Part shown: positions 42,131-50,492 of the stretch, one piece after another
How positions within the stretch are numbered: position 1 is the first letter of the stretch
How the letters are laid out: each line of letters begins with the position of its first letter
Assembly (NCBI RefSeq): GCF_000518185.1
Contig: NZ_KI912397.1
Location: forward strand, 1 to 64,000
Direction: 5' to 3'
DNA length: 64,000 nt
DNA from: Bartonella clarridgeiae ATCC 51734
Lineage (GTDB): Bacteria; Pseudomonadota; Alphaproteobacteria; Rhizobiales; Rhizobiaceae
Notes under the pieces: generated by a model
Databases searched by the model: none
Told to the model about the DNA's origin: nothing
What the model saw: only the letters and a program-made list of their open reading frames with translations
Program-made: the position numbers and the translations under genes

Positions 42131-42157
42131 AAAAGTCCAAAAAATTTGGACTTTTTC
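42131..42157 (+). terminator. Rho-independent terminator after kgtP
   Basis: The stem AAAAGTCCAA / TTGGACTTTTT with a short AAAATT loop and trailing T run lies 20 bases after the stop codon. It may also act on the opposite strand for the decayed DUF2853 gene. Confidence 0.85.
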
Positions 42158-42192
42158 GTAATCATGATATAAGAATTCAGTGTTAAAATTAT

Positions 42193-42499
42193 TTAAATTT
42201 TATCAAATGCGTTTACTTGTTTGGCTATCAGATAGTAAAAAGTCACACGATTTTTTCTATGATTTCCTGACATAATTTCAGGGACTTTTGAAACAATTTT
42301 TTTGCTTTTTCCTTATCAACATCCAATACATCTTGAGCCCATTTCTCAACACGCTCCAATTCTTTTTGATCTGAAATGGAAACCAATGATGCATCCTGAT
42401 GACTCATTATCAAAATTAAACGACGTCTAAGTCGTTCTATTGCAGCTTCATCAGGACTTGCATCATATACAATTTAATATCTGCTAGATTATTCATCAT
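42193..42499 (-). pseudogene. Frameshifted DUF2853 family gene
   Basis: Minus-strand fragments in three frames join into one small protein: MNNLADIKLY from the start near 42496-42499 (AGAAGGAT upstream), then SPDEAAIERLRRRL, SHQDASLVSISDQKELERV, EKAKKLF, and finally GNHRKNRVTFYYLIAKQ with a stop at 42193. The pieces DASLVS and NRVTFYYL are the family marks of DUF2853. Two frameshifts, one after residue 9 or so and one near the C-terminus, make a normal product impossible. Function of the family is unknown. Confidence 0.8.
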
Positions 42500-42660
42500 T
42501 TTGCAATCCTTCTAACAAGCGGTAACTATATACCGCCGCATCATATTTCTTCTAAATAATTAGAGGATTTAAAATATTAACAATCCCCCCTTTTCTAAAA
42601 ATTATTCTTCGTTTATATTTAAAAAGCTGTCTTTCAGCTATGGTAATAAATGGACAATGA

Positions 42661-42958
42661 AATAAACCAATTGGACCCGGGGGCGGTACCCGGCGCCTCC
42701 ACCAAAGTATAATCAACAAAGATTATATTTTTATGGGGGCGAAACAGGATCGACAAGGGTGTAAAGATTGCTCTTTTACTCGGCATTGTACCACCGTTAT
42801 CGGGCTAGATGAATAGTTGCAAATGACAACTATGCGGAGGCACGTCTCATCGCTGCTTAAGCGATGCGAAGGCTTCAAATTAAGTCTTAAACCGTCGCAG
42901 GTTTAAGCGGGGTTCGAAGGCACCTGGCAACAGAAGCCTTCACTTTTAGGCCCGTCTA
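42661..42958 (+). ncRNA. ssrA: tmRNA, circularly permuted two-piece form
   Basis: Ribosome-rescue RNA. The acceptor (3') piece comes first, ending CGCCTCCACCA at 42704. After a 30-base spacer the 5' half begins GGGGGCGAAACAGGATCGAC at 42735. GGGGGCG and CGCCTCC form the seven-pair acceptor stem. The tag frame at 42819-42860 reads ANDNYAEARLIAA followed by TAA, the alphaproteobacterial form. The permuted order and the spacer to be excised are typical of alphaproteobacteria. The outer ends are approximate. Confidence 0.93.
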
Positions 42959-43112
42959 TATTTGATTTATCAAACAGTACTTAAAATAAATTGGTGTTTT
43001 TCTTAATTAATTAGGTGCATAGTAAATAAAATATTGCTAGCTTTAAAAAACATGTTATTGGACTGTATTAGTGATATTCAATTACTGCACAAATTAAAAG
43101 GAATAAACTTCG

Positions 43113-43658
43113 ATGGTTCAAGATCAGATCCGTTACGATATTCTTGTTCAGGATGCGCTTCGCGGAGTCATCCGTAAAGTTTTATTAGAAGTAGGCAAAG
43201 CAGGTCTCCCAGGTAATCATCATTTTTTTATTACTTTCTTAACAAATGCACCAGGAATAAAAATTTCCCCTCGGCTTCAAGAGCGCTATCCTGATCAAAT
43301 GACCATTGTATTGCAGCATCAATTTAGAGATCTAAGTGTATCAGAAACTGCTTTTGAAGTAACACTCTCCTTTGGAGAAATTACTGAAAGACTGGTTATC
43401 CCTTTTAATTCTATCCAGGTCTTTTACGACCCTACAGCAGCTTTTGAAGCAGCTTTTGATCTCCCCTCTAACCTCACTTCTGGAGAGAATGAAAGTTCAG
43501 AAAATACTTCGTGCACCCCTGTTATTCCTTCAAATAAACAAAAAAAGGAAAATGTATCTACAAAACTATCAAATCTCAAAAAGGATAAAGAACCATCAAA
43601 TAGTGATTCGAAGCAAAGTGCTGATATCGTTTCCTTGGACTCCTTCCGCAAAAAATAA
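43113..43658 (+). CDS. sspB: ClpXP adaptor SspB, alphaproteobacterial type
   Basis: Binds the tmRNA-encoded degradation tag and delivers substrates to ClpXP. 181 aa: folded N-terminal domain (IRYDILVQDALRGVIRKVL, NHHFFITF, PGIKISPRL, MTIVLQHQF) to about residue 120, then a Ser/Lys-rich disordered linker and a short C-terminal motif ADIVSLDSFRKK that fits the ClpX-binding tail. It starts about 155 bases downstream of ssrA, so adaptor and tag are genetic neighbours. The ATG has AAAGGA 9-10 bases upstream. Confidence 0.9.
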   Translation: MVQDQIRYDILVQDALRGVIRKVLLEVGKAGLPGNHHFFITFLTNAPGIKISPRLQERYPDQMTIVLQHQFRDLSVSETAFEVTLSFGEITERLVIPFNSIQVFYDPTAAFEAAFDLPSNLTSGENESSENTSCTPVIPSNKQKKENVSTKLSNLKKDKEPSNSDSKQSADIVSLDSFRKK

Positions 43659-43670
43659 ATGAAGTACCCT

Positions 43671-43853
43671 ATGGTTGAAACAATTAATCTTCGTCAATTT
43701 CGAAAACAGAAAAAACGTACAGAACGAACTATTCATGCAGAAGAAAATCGCCATCGTTTTGGACGAACAAAACTTGAAAAACTTTTTGATAAAAAAGAAA
43801 CTCTAAAAGCTCAAAAATTTCTTGATCAAAATCGTCTCTCTAGTGATGAATAA
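43671..43853 (+). CDS. DUF4169 family small basic protein
   Basis: 60 aa from ATG 43671 (MVETINLRQFRKQKKRTER); an alternative ATG lies four codons upstream, immediately after the sspB stop. Highly charged and helical, with NRHRFGRTKLEKL matching the family core (N-R-x-x-FGRTK-x-E-K). Such genes commonly follow sspB in Rhizobiales. Function unknown. No membrane segment or signal peptide. Confidence 0.75.
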   Translation: MVETINLRQFRKQKKRTERTIHAEENRHRFGRTKLEKLFDKKETLKAQKFLDQNRLSSDE

Positions 43854-44208
43854 AAATAAACAAGAATGATACTATTAATTAGTTAAAAGCAATTTTCTCT
43901 AAAAGTTTTTTTATTTCATCAAAAAATGTGATTTTTTTATAATTATCAGTGTAATTTCATATTGAGAAAAGCCTTACCCGTCTTTACGTTGCAATTTTTT
44001 TATGCACCCATTATAATCAAAGAATAAAATAAGCTTGCAGCTTTATTTACGCATATATGTCCTTGATAGCTTCTTACATTACAACATTATTCTTTACCTT
44101 TTCTTGTAATCTCTATGCCTTTATTTAACTTAGCATGTTGCGTTTTTTTTAAAGAAATAATTTTTATCGAGCGTTCAAATCAAAAAAAATACTAGACAAA
44201 ATTATAAA
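43854..44208. other. Spacer upstream of the uvrD-type helicase gene
   Basis: 355 AT-rich bases with no recognisable gene. Confidence 0.5.
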
Positions 44209-46662
44209 ATGAGTGACTTTTCCGATCATATAACGTCTTTTAAAAATGATGTCTCTTCTTATAAGCCTGAAAATAATTCCAGCTTAGTTAATCATACTTC
44301 AGTAGAAAGAAGAACAACGCAATACGAACCTGAATATTTAGAAAAGCTTAACCCAGAACAGAAACAAGCTGTCATAAACACAGAGGGTCCGATTTTAGTT
44401 CTTGCGGGTGCTGGTACTGGAAAAACTCGTGTTCTTACTACCCGTATTTCTCATATTTTACATCTCGGTCTTGCTCATCCTAAGCAAATATTGGCCGTTA
44501 CTTTTACCAATAAATCCGCACATGAAATGAAAATGCGTATTGGTGAACTTATCGGTAAAACTGTTGAAGGTATGCCTTGGCTTGGAACATTTCATTCTAC
44601 TGGTGTAAAGATTTTACGCCGCTATGCAGAGCTTGTTGACTTAAAAAGCAACTTTACAATTCTTGATCGTGACGATGTTATTCGTCTTTTAAAACAGCTC
44701 ATTCAAGCCGAAGGATTGGATGATAAGCGTTGGCCAGCACGTAACTTAGCAATGATGATTGATTCTTGGAAAAATCAAGGACTTTCGCCAAACCATATAT
44801 CAGAAGGCGATTCTTATTCTTTTGGAAATGGCATGGGACGACAACTTTATCGCAGTTATCAAGATCGACTAAAAAGTCTCAATGCCTGTGATTTTGGTGA
44901 TCTTTTGCTGCACCCTATTTTCATCTTTCAACATAACCCAGATATTCTTCGTGAATATCATGATAAATTTCGCTATATTCTTGTAGATGAATACCAAGAC
45001 ACAAATACAGCACAATATCTCTGGCTCCGCCTTTTAGCTCAACGCCATGAAAAACAAGTCAACCTTTGTTGTGTAGGAGATGATGATCAATCTATTTATG
45101 GATGGCGCGGTGCAAAAGTCGATAATATACTGCGCTTTGAAAAAGACTTTTCTCCTGCAAAAATTATTCGCCTAGAACGTAATTACCGCTCTACATCACA
45201 TATTTTAAAAACTGCTGCTCATCTCATTTCTCATAATCAGGATAGGCTTGGAAAAACACTTTTTTCTGATCAAACAAATAGTGACGATGCAAAAGTGAAA
45301 ATTCATGCTGCATGGGATTCAGAAGAAGAGGCCCGCGCTATCGGAAAAGAAATTGAACAAGCACAACAAAATGGACATTTATTAAATCATATAGCCATAT
45401 TAGTGCGAGCATCATTTCAAATGCGTGAATTTGAAGATCGTTTTGTCACACTTGGTCTCAACTATCGCATTATTGGTGGTCCACGCTTTTATGAACGAAT
45501 GGAAATACGTGATGCTTTGGCTTACTTACGTGTTGTTGTTCAACCAGCTGATGATCTGGCTTTTGAACGTATTATCAATACGCCCAAACGCGGTTTAGGA
45601 AACACAACACTTCGTCATCTTTATGATAGTGCCCGTGCACGCTCCATTCCCCTCTTTGTTGCAGCCACCGAACTAATTGCAACGGATGAGCTAAAACCAA
45701 AAATACGCAATGCTTTACGAAATGTTGTGGAAAATTTCCGCCACTGGCAAGGTATGCTACAACATACACCACACACGGAGCTTGCTGAAACAATACTTGA
45801 TGCTTCAGGCTATACAACAATGTGGCAAGAAGATCGTTCACCAGAAGCGCCAACACGATTAGAAAATCTTAAAGAAATGATCCGTTCTATGGAACAATTT
45901 GAAAATCTTCCTAGTTTTTTAGAACATGTTTCACTGGTTATGGATTCTGAAAGCAATGAAAATACAGATGCAGTTAATATCATGACCCTTCATTCCGCTA
46001 AAGGACTTGAATTTGAAACAGTCTTCCTTCCTGGTTGGGAAGAAGGTCTCTTTCCTCATCAGCGCTCATTAGATGAAGGTGGCCGTTCAGGATTAGAAGA
46101 AGAACGGCGACTTGCTTATGTAGGACTAACAAGAGCAAAAAAATACTTGCACATATGGTGTGTATCCAATCGACGAATTCATGGACTTTGGCAATCTACA
46201 CTTCCTTCCCGTTTCCTCAATGAATTACCCAAAGAACATATAGAAGTAACAGAAATCGAAACATCTTATGGTGGTTATGGTCAAGCACGATTCAAAGGCC
46301 AAAATCCTTTTTATAATAATTACTCAACATCAGGATGGCAACATGCTCAGAAAAATCAAACAGAGGCAACAGATAATAATTGGGGAAAACGACCATCTGT
46401 TCAGATTGAGCGAATTGGTTATGGTGATGACATTAATCCAAATATTGGGATAACCAGAATTCGCCAACAAAAAAATATTGAAGGAAAGACCATTGAGAAA
46501 TCAATTTCTGATACACTCTCAGCTTTCTCTATAAATGATCGGATTTTTCATATAAAATTTGGTTATGGTCAAATTTCAGCAATAGATGGCAACAAACTAA
46601 CTATCTCCTTCGATAAAGCCGGAGAAAAGCGTGTTCTTGATAATTTTGTAACAAAAGCTTAG
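44209..46662 (+). CDS. uvrD: UvrD/PcrA-type ATP-dependent 3'-5' DNA helicase
   Basis: Superfamily 1A helicase for excision repair, mismatch repair and removal of roadblocks. 817 aa. LNPEQKQAV and Walker A LAGAGTGKTRVL near residue 67, TFTNKSAHEMK, Walker B ILVDEYQDTN, motif III GDDDQSIYGWRGA, RLERNYRS, VNIMTLHSAKGLEFETVFLPG and VGLTRAKK. The C-terminal tail carries a PcrA-like Tudor-type element (FSINDRIFHIKFGYGQISAIDG). Its last ~400 bp exist again in decayed form at 49975-50400. Confidence 0.95.
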   Translation: MSDFSDHITSFKNDVSSYKPENNSSLVNHTSVERRTTQYEPEYLEKLNPEQKQAVINTEGPILVLAGAGTGKTRVLTTRISHILHLGLAHPKQILAVTFTNKSAHEMKMRIGELIGKTVEGMPWLGTFHSTGVKILRRYAELVDLKSNFTILDRDDVIRLLKQLIQAEGLDDKRWPARNLAMMIDSWKNQGLSPNHISEGDSYSFGNGMGRQLYRSYQDRLKSLNACDFGDLLLHPIFIFQHNPDILREYHDKFRYILVDEYQDTNTAQYLWLRLLAQRHEKQVNLCCVGDDDQSIYGWRGAKVDNILRFEKDFSPAKIIRLERNYRSTSHILKTAAHLISHNQDRLGKTLFSDQTNSDDAKVKIHAAWDSEEEARAIGKEIEQAQQNGHLLNHIAILVRASFQMREFEDRFVTLGLNYRIIGGPRFYERMEIRDALAYLRVVVQPADDLAFERIINTPKRGLGNTTLRHLYDSARARSIPLFVAATELIATDELKPKIRNALRNVVENFRHWQGMLQHTPHTELAETILDASGYTTMWQEDRSPEAPTRLENLKEMIRSMEQFENLPSFLEHVSLVMDSESNENTDAVNIMTLHSAKGLEFETVFLPGWEEGLFPHQRSLDEGGRSGLEEERRLAYVGLTRAKKYLHIWCVSNRRIHGLWQSTLPSRFLNELPKEHIEVTEIETSYGGYGQARFKGQNPFYNNYSTSGWQHAQKNQTEATDNNWGKRPSVQIERIGYGDDINPNIGITRIRQQKNIEGKTIEKSISDTLSAFSINDRIFHIKFGYGQISAIDGNKLTISFDKAGEKRVLDNFVTKA

Positions 46663-47108
46663 TACAACTAACTAAAAGTTATCTTTCCAAATAGAAATTT
46701 AATTTTCAATCGTATTTTAATTATAAGTCATTGATTTATAAAGATAGTTCACTATTTTTCATGCCTATAAGAACAATAAAATATTACAGACCCTTTGCAC
46801 ATATCCGTTGCTTTTGCACATATCCGTTGCTTAAGTGACAAACTAAGAAAAATAGAAAATCTCTGTTTTTTCTTAAATAATTTTGTATGATAATCATCCT
46901 TGCTTAAGCAGAGGAAATGTCTATCCTATTTTAGGAAGAAATTTGCAACAAAATTGCATACTAATTTTTAGCATAAAAAACATAATAAAATCAACATCTA
47001 TCAAATTTCACATTTTTTATAAGCTTTTCACTCTCTTTTTTGCAACAAACAACACCGCAAACCAGTAATATCACTTAAACCGTACCATTCTCAAAAGTTC
47101 TAACACCG
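46663..47108. other. Spacer between uvrD and YGNA protein 1
   Basis: About 445 bases between convergent genes. It contains a 19-bp tandem duplication (listed separately) and sequence also found, decayed, at 50350-50480. No gene seen. Confidence 0.6.
46794..46831. repeat. 19-bp tandem duplication
   Basis: TTTGCACATATCCGTTGCT occurs twice head to tail in the spacer downstream of uvrD. Confidence 0.85.
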
Positions 47109-48170
47109 CTATAAACCTCTGTAATGCTTTTTTATAAAAGATTTGGAACGGTCATGAATTTCCTTTGTGTTAATTTGATTATTATTGGAAATTTCGTTGT
47201 TATCTGAAATATTGATACCAGTATAAATTTCAGCATTGCCGTTAATTATAATATTTTTGGAAATCTTGGCATTACCATAAACTCTGGCATTACCATAAAC
47301 CTCAGCATTACCATAAACTCTGGCATTACCATAAACCTCAGCATTACCATAAACTTTGGCATTACCATAAACCTCAGCATTACTATAAACTTTGGCATCA
47401 CCGCAAATCTCAGCTCTGCCAGAAACATTAGCATTACCATAAACCTTACTATTTTCACAAATACTGGCATAACTAAAAACCCTAGCATTGCCACAAACTT
47501 CAACATTACCGAAAACCTCAGCACATCCCAAAACTTTTGCCTTATTCCAAATTTCAGCATTACCATAAACTTTAGCATTGCCACAAACCTCAGCATCATC
47601 CAAAACTTTGGCATTTTCAAAAATTTCAGCATTGCCATAAATTTCAGCATTGCCATAAATTTCAGCATTGCCATAAATTTCAGCATTGCTATAAACTTTG
47701 GCAGCACTACTAATCTTAGCATTACCAAAAACTTTCACATGGCCATTAACCTTGGCATTACCAAAAATCTGAGCATTGGCAAAAATCGAAGCATTATCTC
47801 CAACCACAGCATTACCATGAATCCTAACATCATCTTTAATCTCAGCATTATCACAAACCTTAGCATTATCACAAACCTTAGCATTATCACAAACCTTAGC
47901 ATTGCCAGAAACATAAGCTTTGGCGTAAACGCAAGCATCACTATCAACCCAACAATCGCCTTCATGAGACAAATTCGTTTCATTTGCAATAAAACCACCA
48001 AGGCTACCTGCCCTTATATATCCAAAGTCTCTAAGAGCCATAATACGGTAAAGTTTATGAGAACCGATCGTAATCACTTCGTCTGTAAGTTTATACTTTT
48101 TGAAAAAAGTATCATCAGCTTGAGAATTGCTCCTATCAAATAGATTCTCTAATATCTGCAATATTTGCAC
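47109..48170 (-). CDS. YGNA hexapeptide-repeat protein 1
   Basis: 353 aa. A conserved N-terminal module (FKKYKLTDEVITIGSHKLYRI, ALRDFGYIRAGSLGGFIA, ETNLSHEGDCWV) is followed by about 35 six-residue repeats of the pattern Y-G-N-A-(E/K/R)-V, then a short basic tail ending FIKKHYRGL. Period-six repeats with small residues at fixed positions predict a left-handed beta-helix. There is no signal peptide. The listed start is a GTG. Upstream codons in another frame (SDNWGNISANIADI) resemble the N-termini of the two paralogues, so the true 5' end is probably frameshifted. Function unknown. Confidence 0.75.
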   Translation of the reverse strand: MQILQILENLFDRSNSQADDTFFKKYKLTDEVITIGSHKLYRIMALRDFGYIRAGSLGGFIANETNLSHEGDCWVDSDACVYAKAYVSGNAKVCDNAKVCDNAKVCDNAEIKDDVRIHGNAVVGDNASIFANAQIFGNAKVNGHVKVFGNAKISSAAKVYSNAEIYGNAEIYGNAEIYGNAEIFENAKVLDDAEVCGNAKVYGNAEIWNKAKVLGCAEVFGNVEVCGNARVFSYASICENSKVYGNANVSGRAEICGDAKVYSNAEVYGNAKVYGNAEVYGNARVYGNAEVYGNARVYGNAKISKNIIINGNAEIYTGINISDNNEISNNNQINTKEIHDRSKSFIKKHYRGL

Positions 48171-48449
48171 TAATATTACCCCAATTATCTGATTGCTTAA
48201 AAACGTTTTTAAAGGAAAATTTTTTTATTTCCCCACAAAATCCTTTTCTAAAAGGCCAAAAAATAAACTTATACTTATAAAGACGTAAAATTGTAAAACT
48301 AAATTAAAGAATATTCCCTAAGTTGATGACACCGTTAAAATTGCTAACAACGGTATAGTGTACAGTGATACGCTAATAGACAACAGCACTTGCAATGTAA
48401 AAACAGTATTGATTTTACTAAATTGCTATTTTCAACAGCTTTAACACTT

Positions 48450-49853
48450 TCATAAACATAAGCTGTGATTTTTAGATTTAGTTTGATGGATTTTGACATC
48501 ATTATGAATTTCCTTCTTATTAATCTGATCACTAGTAGAAATTACAACGTTATCTAAAATCTCAGAACCATAAACTTCAGCAATACCTTGAACTACAGAA
48601 TCGCCACAAACTTGAGCTTTTCCGTGAACCTTAGCAAAATTAAAAATTCCGGCATTACCATAAACCTTAGCATTCCCATAAACTTCAGCATGGCCACGAA
48701 CTATAGCATTACCTGAAACCTCAGTATTGCCAAAAACACTGGCATCACCAAAAACCCGAGCGTTTCCATAAACTCTGGCATTACCAAAAATCCCACCATT
48801 GTCATAAATACGGGCATCGCCATAAATCTCAGCACTATTAAAAATCTCAACTTTACCGCAAGTTTGAGCATTATCATAAATATGGGCATTACCATAAACA
48901 TTAGCACTGCCTAATACTTTAGCATTGCCAGACACCTTAGCATTGTCAAACACCTTAGCGTTTTCAGCAACTTGAGCACAACCATAAACCTTAGCATTAT
49001 TATAAATCTCAGCCTTACCATAAATCATGGCATCACCACCAATCTTAGCATGACCCGAAACTTTAACTTTTTCGTAAACTTTAACATTTTCATGAAGCTT
49101 AGCATTTTCACAAACCTGAGCATCACCCCAAACTGCAGCATTGCCGTAAACCGAGGCATTATCAAAAATCATGGCACAGCCATAAATCTTAGCATTATCG
49201 TAAATCTCTACATTATTGAAAACTGTAGCATAACCACAAATGCAAGCATCACCATGAATCCTGGCATTGCCAGAAATCTGAGAGCTGTCATAAACTGCGG
49301 CATTGTCATAAATCTGAGCACTGGCCAAAACCCTAGTATTGCCAAAAATCTGAGCCTGTCCATAAATTTTGGCATCATGCCAAACCCCAGCATCACCATA
49401 AACTCTTGCATTACCACAAACTTCTGCATCATCAAAAATCTGAGCATCGCCAGAAACACGAGCTGTTTCGTAAACTCGAGCATCATAATTAACCCAACAA
49501 TGGCCTTCATGGGATAAATTAGTTTCATCTGCAATAAAACCACCAAGATCACCTGCCTTTACATGTCCAAAATCCCTAAGGGCTCTAATGCGATAAAGCT
49601 TATGAGAATTGATCGATATTTCTTCGTCTGTGAGTTCATATTTCTTTAAAGTAGCATTAACAGAAACCTTATTTTCATCGATAACCTGAGCATGACCAGG
49701 TACAACCTGAAAATTATCTTCATCGGATAAATTCCTTGCATCTTCACTAATATTACCTAAGTCATCTACAATGAGACGTTTAGAGACCTTAAAAGTTTTA
49801 GTTTGATCACCCACTTCGGCATCAACTACTTTTTTTTCATCTTTCTCGAACAT
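48450..49853 (-). CDS. YGNA hexapeptide-repeat protein 2
   Basis: 467 aa with an intact N-terminus (MFEKDEKKVVDAEVGDQTK). An acidic, probably disordered leader of about 70 residues precedes the shared module LKKYELTDEEISINSHKLYRI...GHVKAGDLGGFIADETNLSHEG. Then come some 53 hexapeptides (VYGNAR, IYDNAK, VFGDAS and the like) and a tail KSKNHSLCL. The spread of residues at the first two positions is wider than in protein 1, so the array is older. The ATG at 49853 has AGGGAAAT upstream. No signal peptide or membrane segment; cytoplasmic or exported by an unknown route. Confidence 0.85.
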   Translation of the reverse strand: MFEKDEKKVVDAEVGDQTKTFKVSKRLIVDDLGNISEDARNLSDEDNFQVVPGHAQVIDENKVSVNATLKKYELTDEEISINSHKLYRIRALRDFGHVKAGDLGGFIADETNLSHEGHCWVNYDARVYETARVSGDAQIFDDAEVCGNARVYGDAGVWHDAKIYGQAQIFGNTRVLASAQIYDNAAVYDSSQISGNARIHGDACICGYATVFNNVEIYDNAKIYGCAMIFDNASVYGNAAVWGDAQVCENAKLHENVKVYEKVKVSGHAKIGGDAMIYGKAEIYNNAKVYGCAQVAENAKVFDNAKVSGNAKVLGSANVYGNAHIYDNAQTCGKVEIFNSAEIYGDARIYDNGGIFGNARVYGNARVFGDASVFGNTEVSGNAIVRGHAEVYGNAKVYGNAGIFNFAKVHGKAQVCGDSVVQGIAEVYGSEILDNVVISTSDQINKKEIHNDVKIHQTKSKNHSLCL

Positions 49854-49904
49854 GAAGAATTTCCCTATTTAATCTCTAAAAAATTACATATTTTCACCAT
49901 ATCT

Positions 49905-49932
49905 CTCATAATGTTTTTTTATAAAATGTCAA
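49905..49932 (-). promoter_or_regulatory. Candidate promoter of YGNA gene 2
   Basis: TTGACA (49932-49927), 16-bp spacer, TATGAG (49910-49905), about 50 bases before the ATG. The -10 is weak. The arrangement matches the stronger promoter ahead of YGNA gene 3. Confidence 0.5.
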
Positions 49933-49974
49933 AATGTTTTTTAATGCATGAAATTATGTATTAATTTCTAAATT

Positions 49975-50400
49975 AAAGAAACACTTTACGGTGGTTATGG
50001 CCAAACACACCTCAAAGGTCAAAATCCCTTTCGTAATAATTATTCAACGCTAAGATAGCAATGTCTCGGAAAAACAAACGATAGCGACATTTAAATACTT
50101 GAAGAAAATTATCAGCTTTTGTTATGGTAATATTAATCCAAAATTAGGATGACCAAACTCCGTCAACAAAAAATATTAAAAGAAAGATTATTGCAAAATC
50201 AATCTTTTTGGCATATCCTTAACTGTCTCTAATAAATGATCAGATTTTCATATAATGGGTTATGGGTCAAATTTCATCAATAGATAAACTTTCTTGTCGG
50301 ATAAAACGTGAGAGAAGCCTATTTCTGATATTCTGATATTATTGCATCAAAAAAATTTAGTATAACACACTATAAAGTTATCTTTCCCAATAAAAGCCTA
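49975..50400 (+). pseudogene. Decayed duplicate of the uvrD 3' end
   Basis: The stretch from TACGGTGGTTATGGCCAA onward follows 46265-46690 of uvrD base by base with many substitutions and small deletions: GGTGGTTATGG, TCAAAGG(T/C)CAAAATCC, AATAATTA(T/C)TCAAC, then the CAACAAAAAATATT and GATCGGATTTTTCATATA regions. Stops and frameshifts abolish coding. The following ~90 bases (AAGTTATCTTTCC, TTTATAAA(G/A)ATAGTTCA) also match the sequence after uvrD. Confidence 0.88.
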
Positions 50401-50492
50401 ATTTACAACAACTCAACCACAGCTTAATGATAATTAATGATAAATCTATTGTTTATAAAAATAGTTCATCATATTCATCGGCTTTAACACCC

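Noticed and set aside
47250-47930. Regular short DNA repeats that could suggest a CRISPR array
   Set aside because: Spacing is 18 bases without unique spacers, and the repeats are in-frame codons of the YGNA protein.
47739-48143. Long open frame on the plus strand opposite YGNA gene 1 (similar ones opposite genes 2 and 3)
   Set aside because: It is the mirror of the hexapeptide array: the regular 18-base codon pattern avoids stops on the other strand. Its product is low-complexity Asn/Ile/Ser-rich with no start signal.
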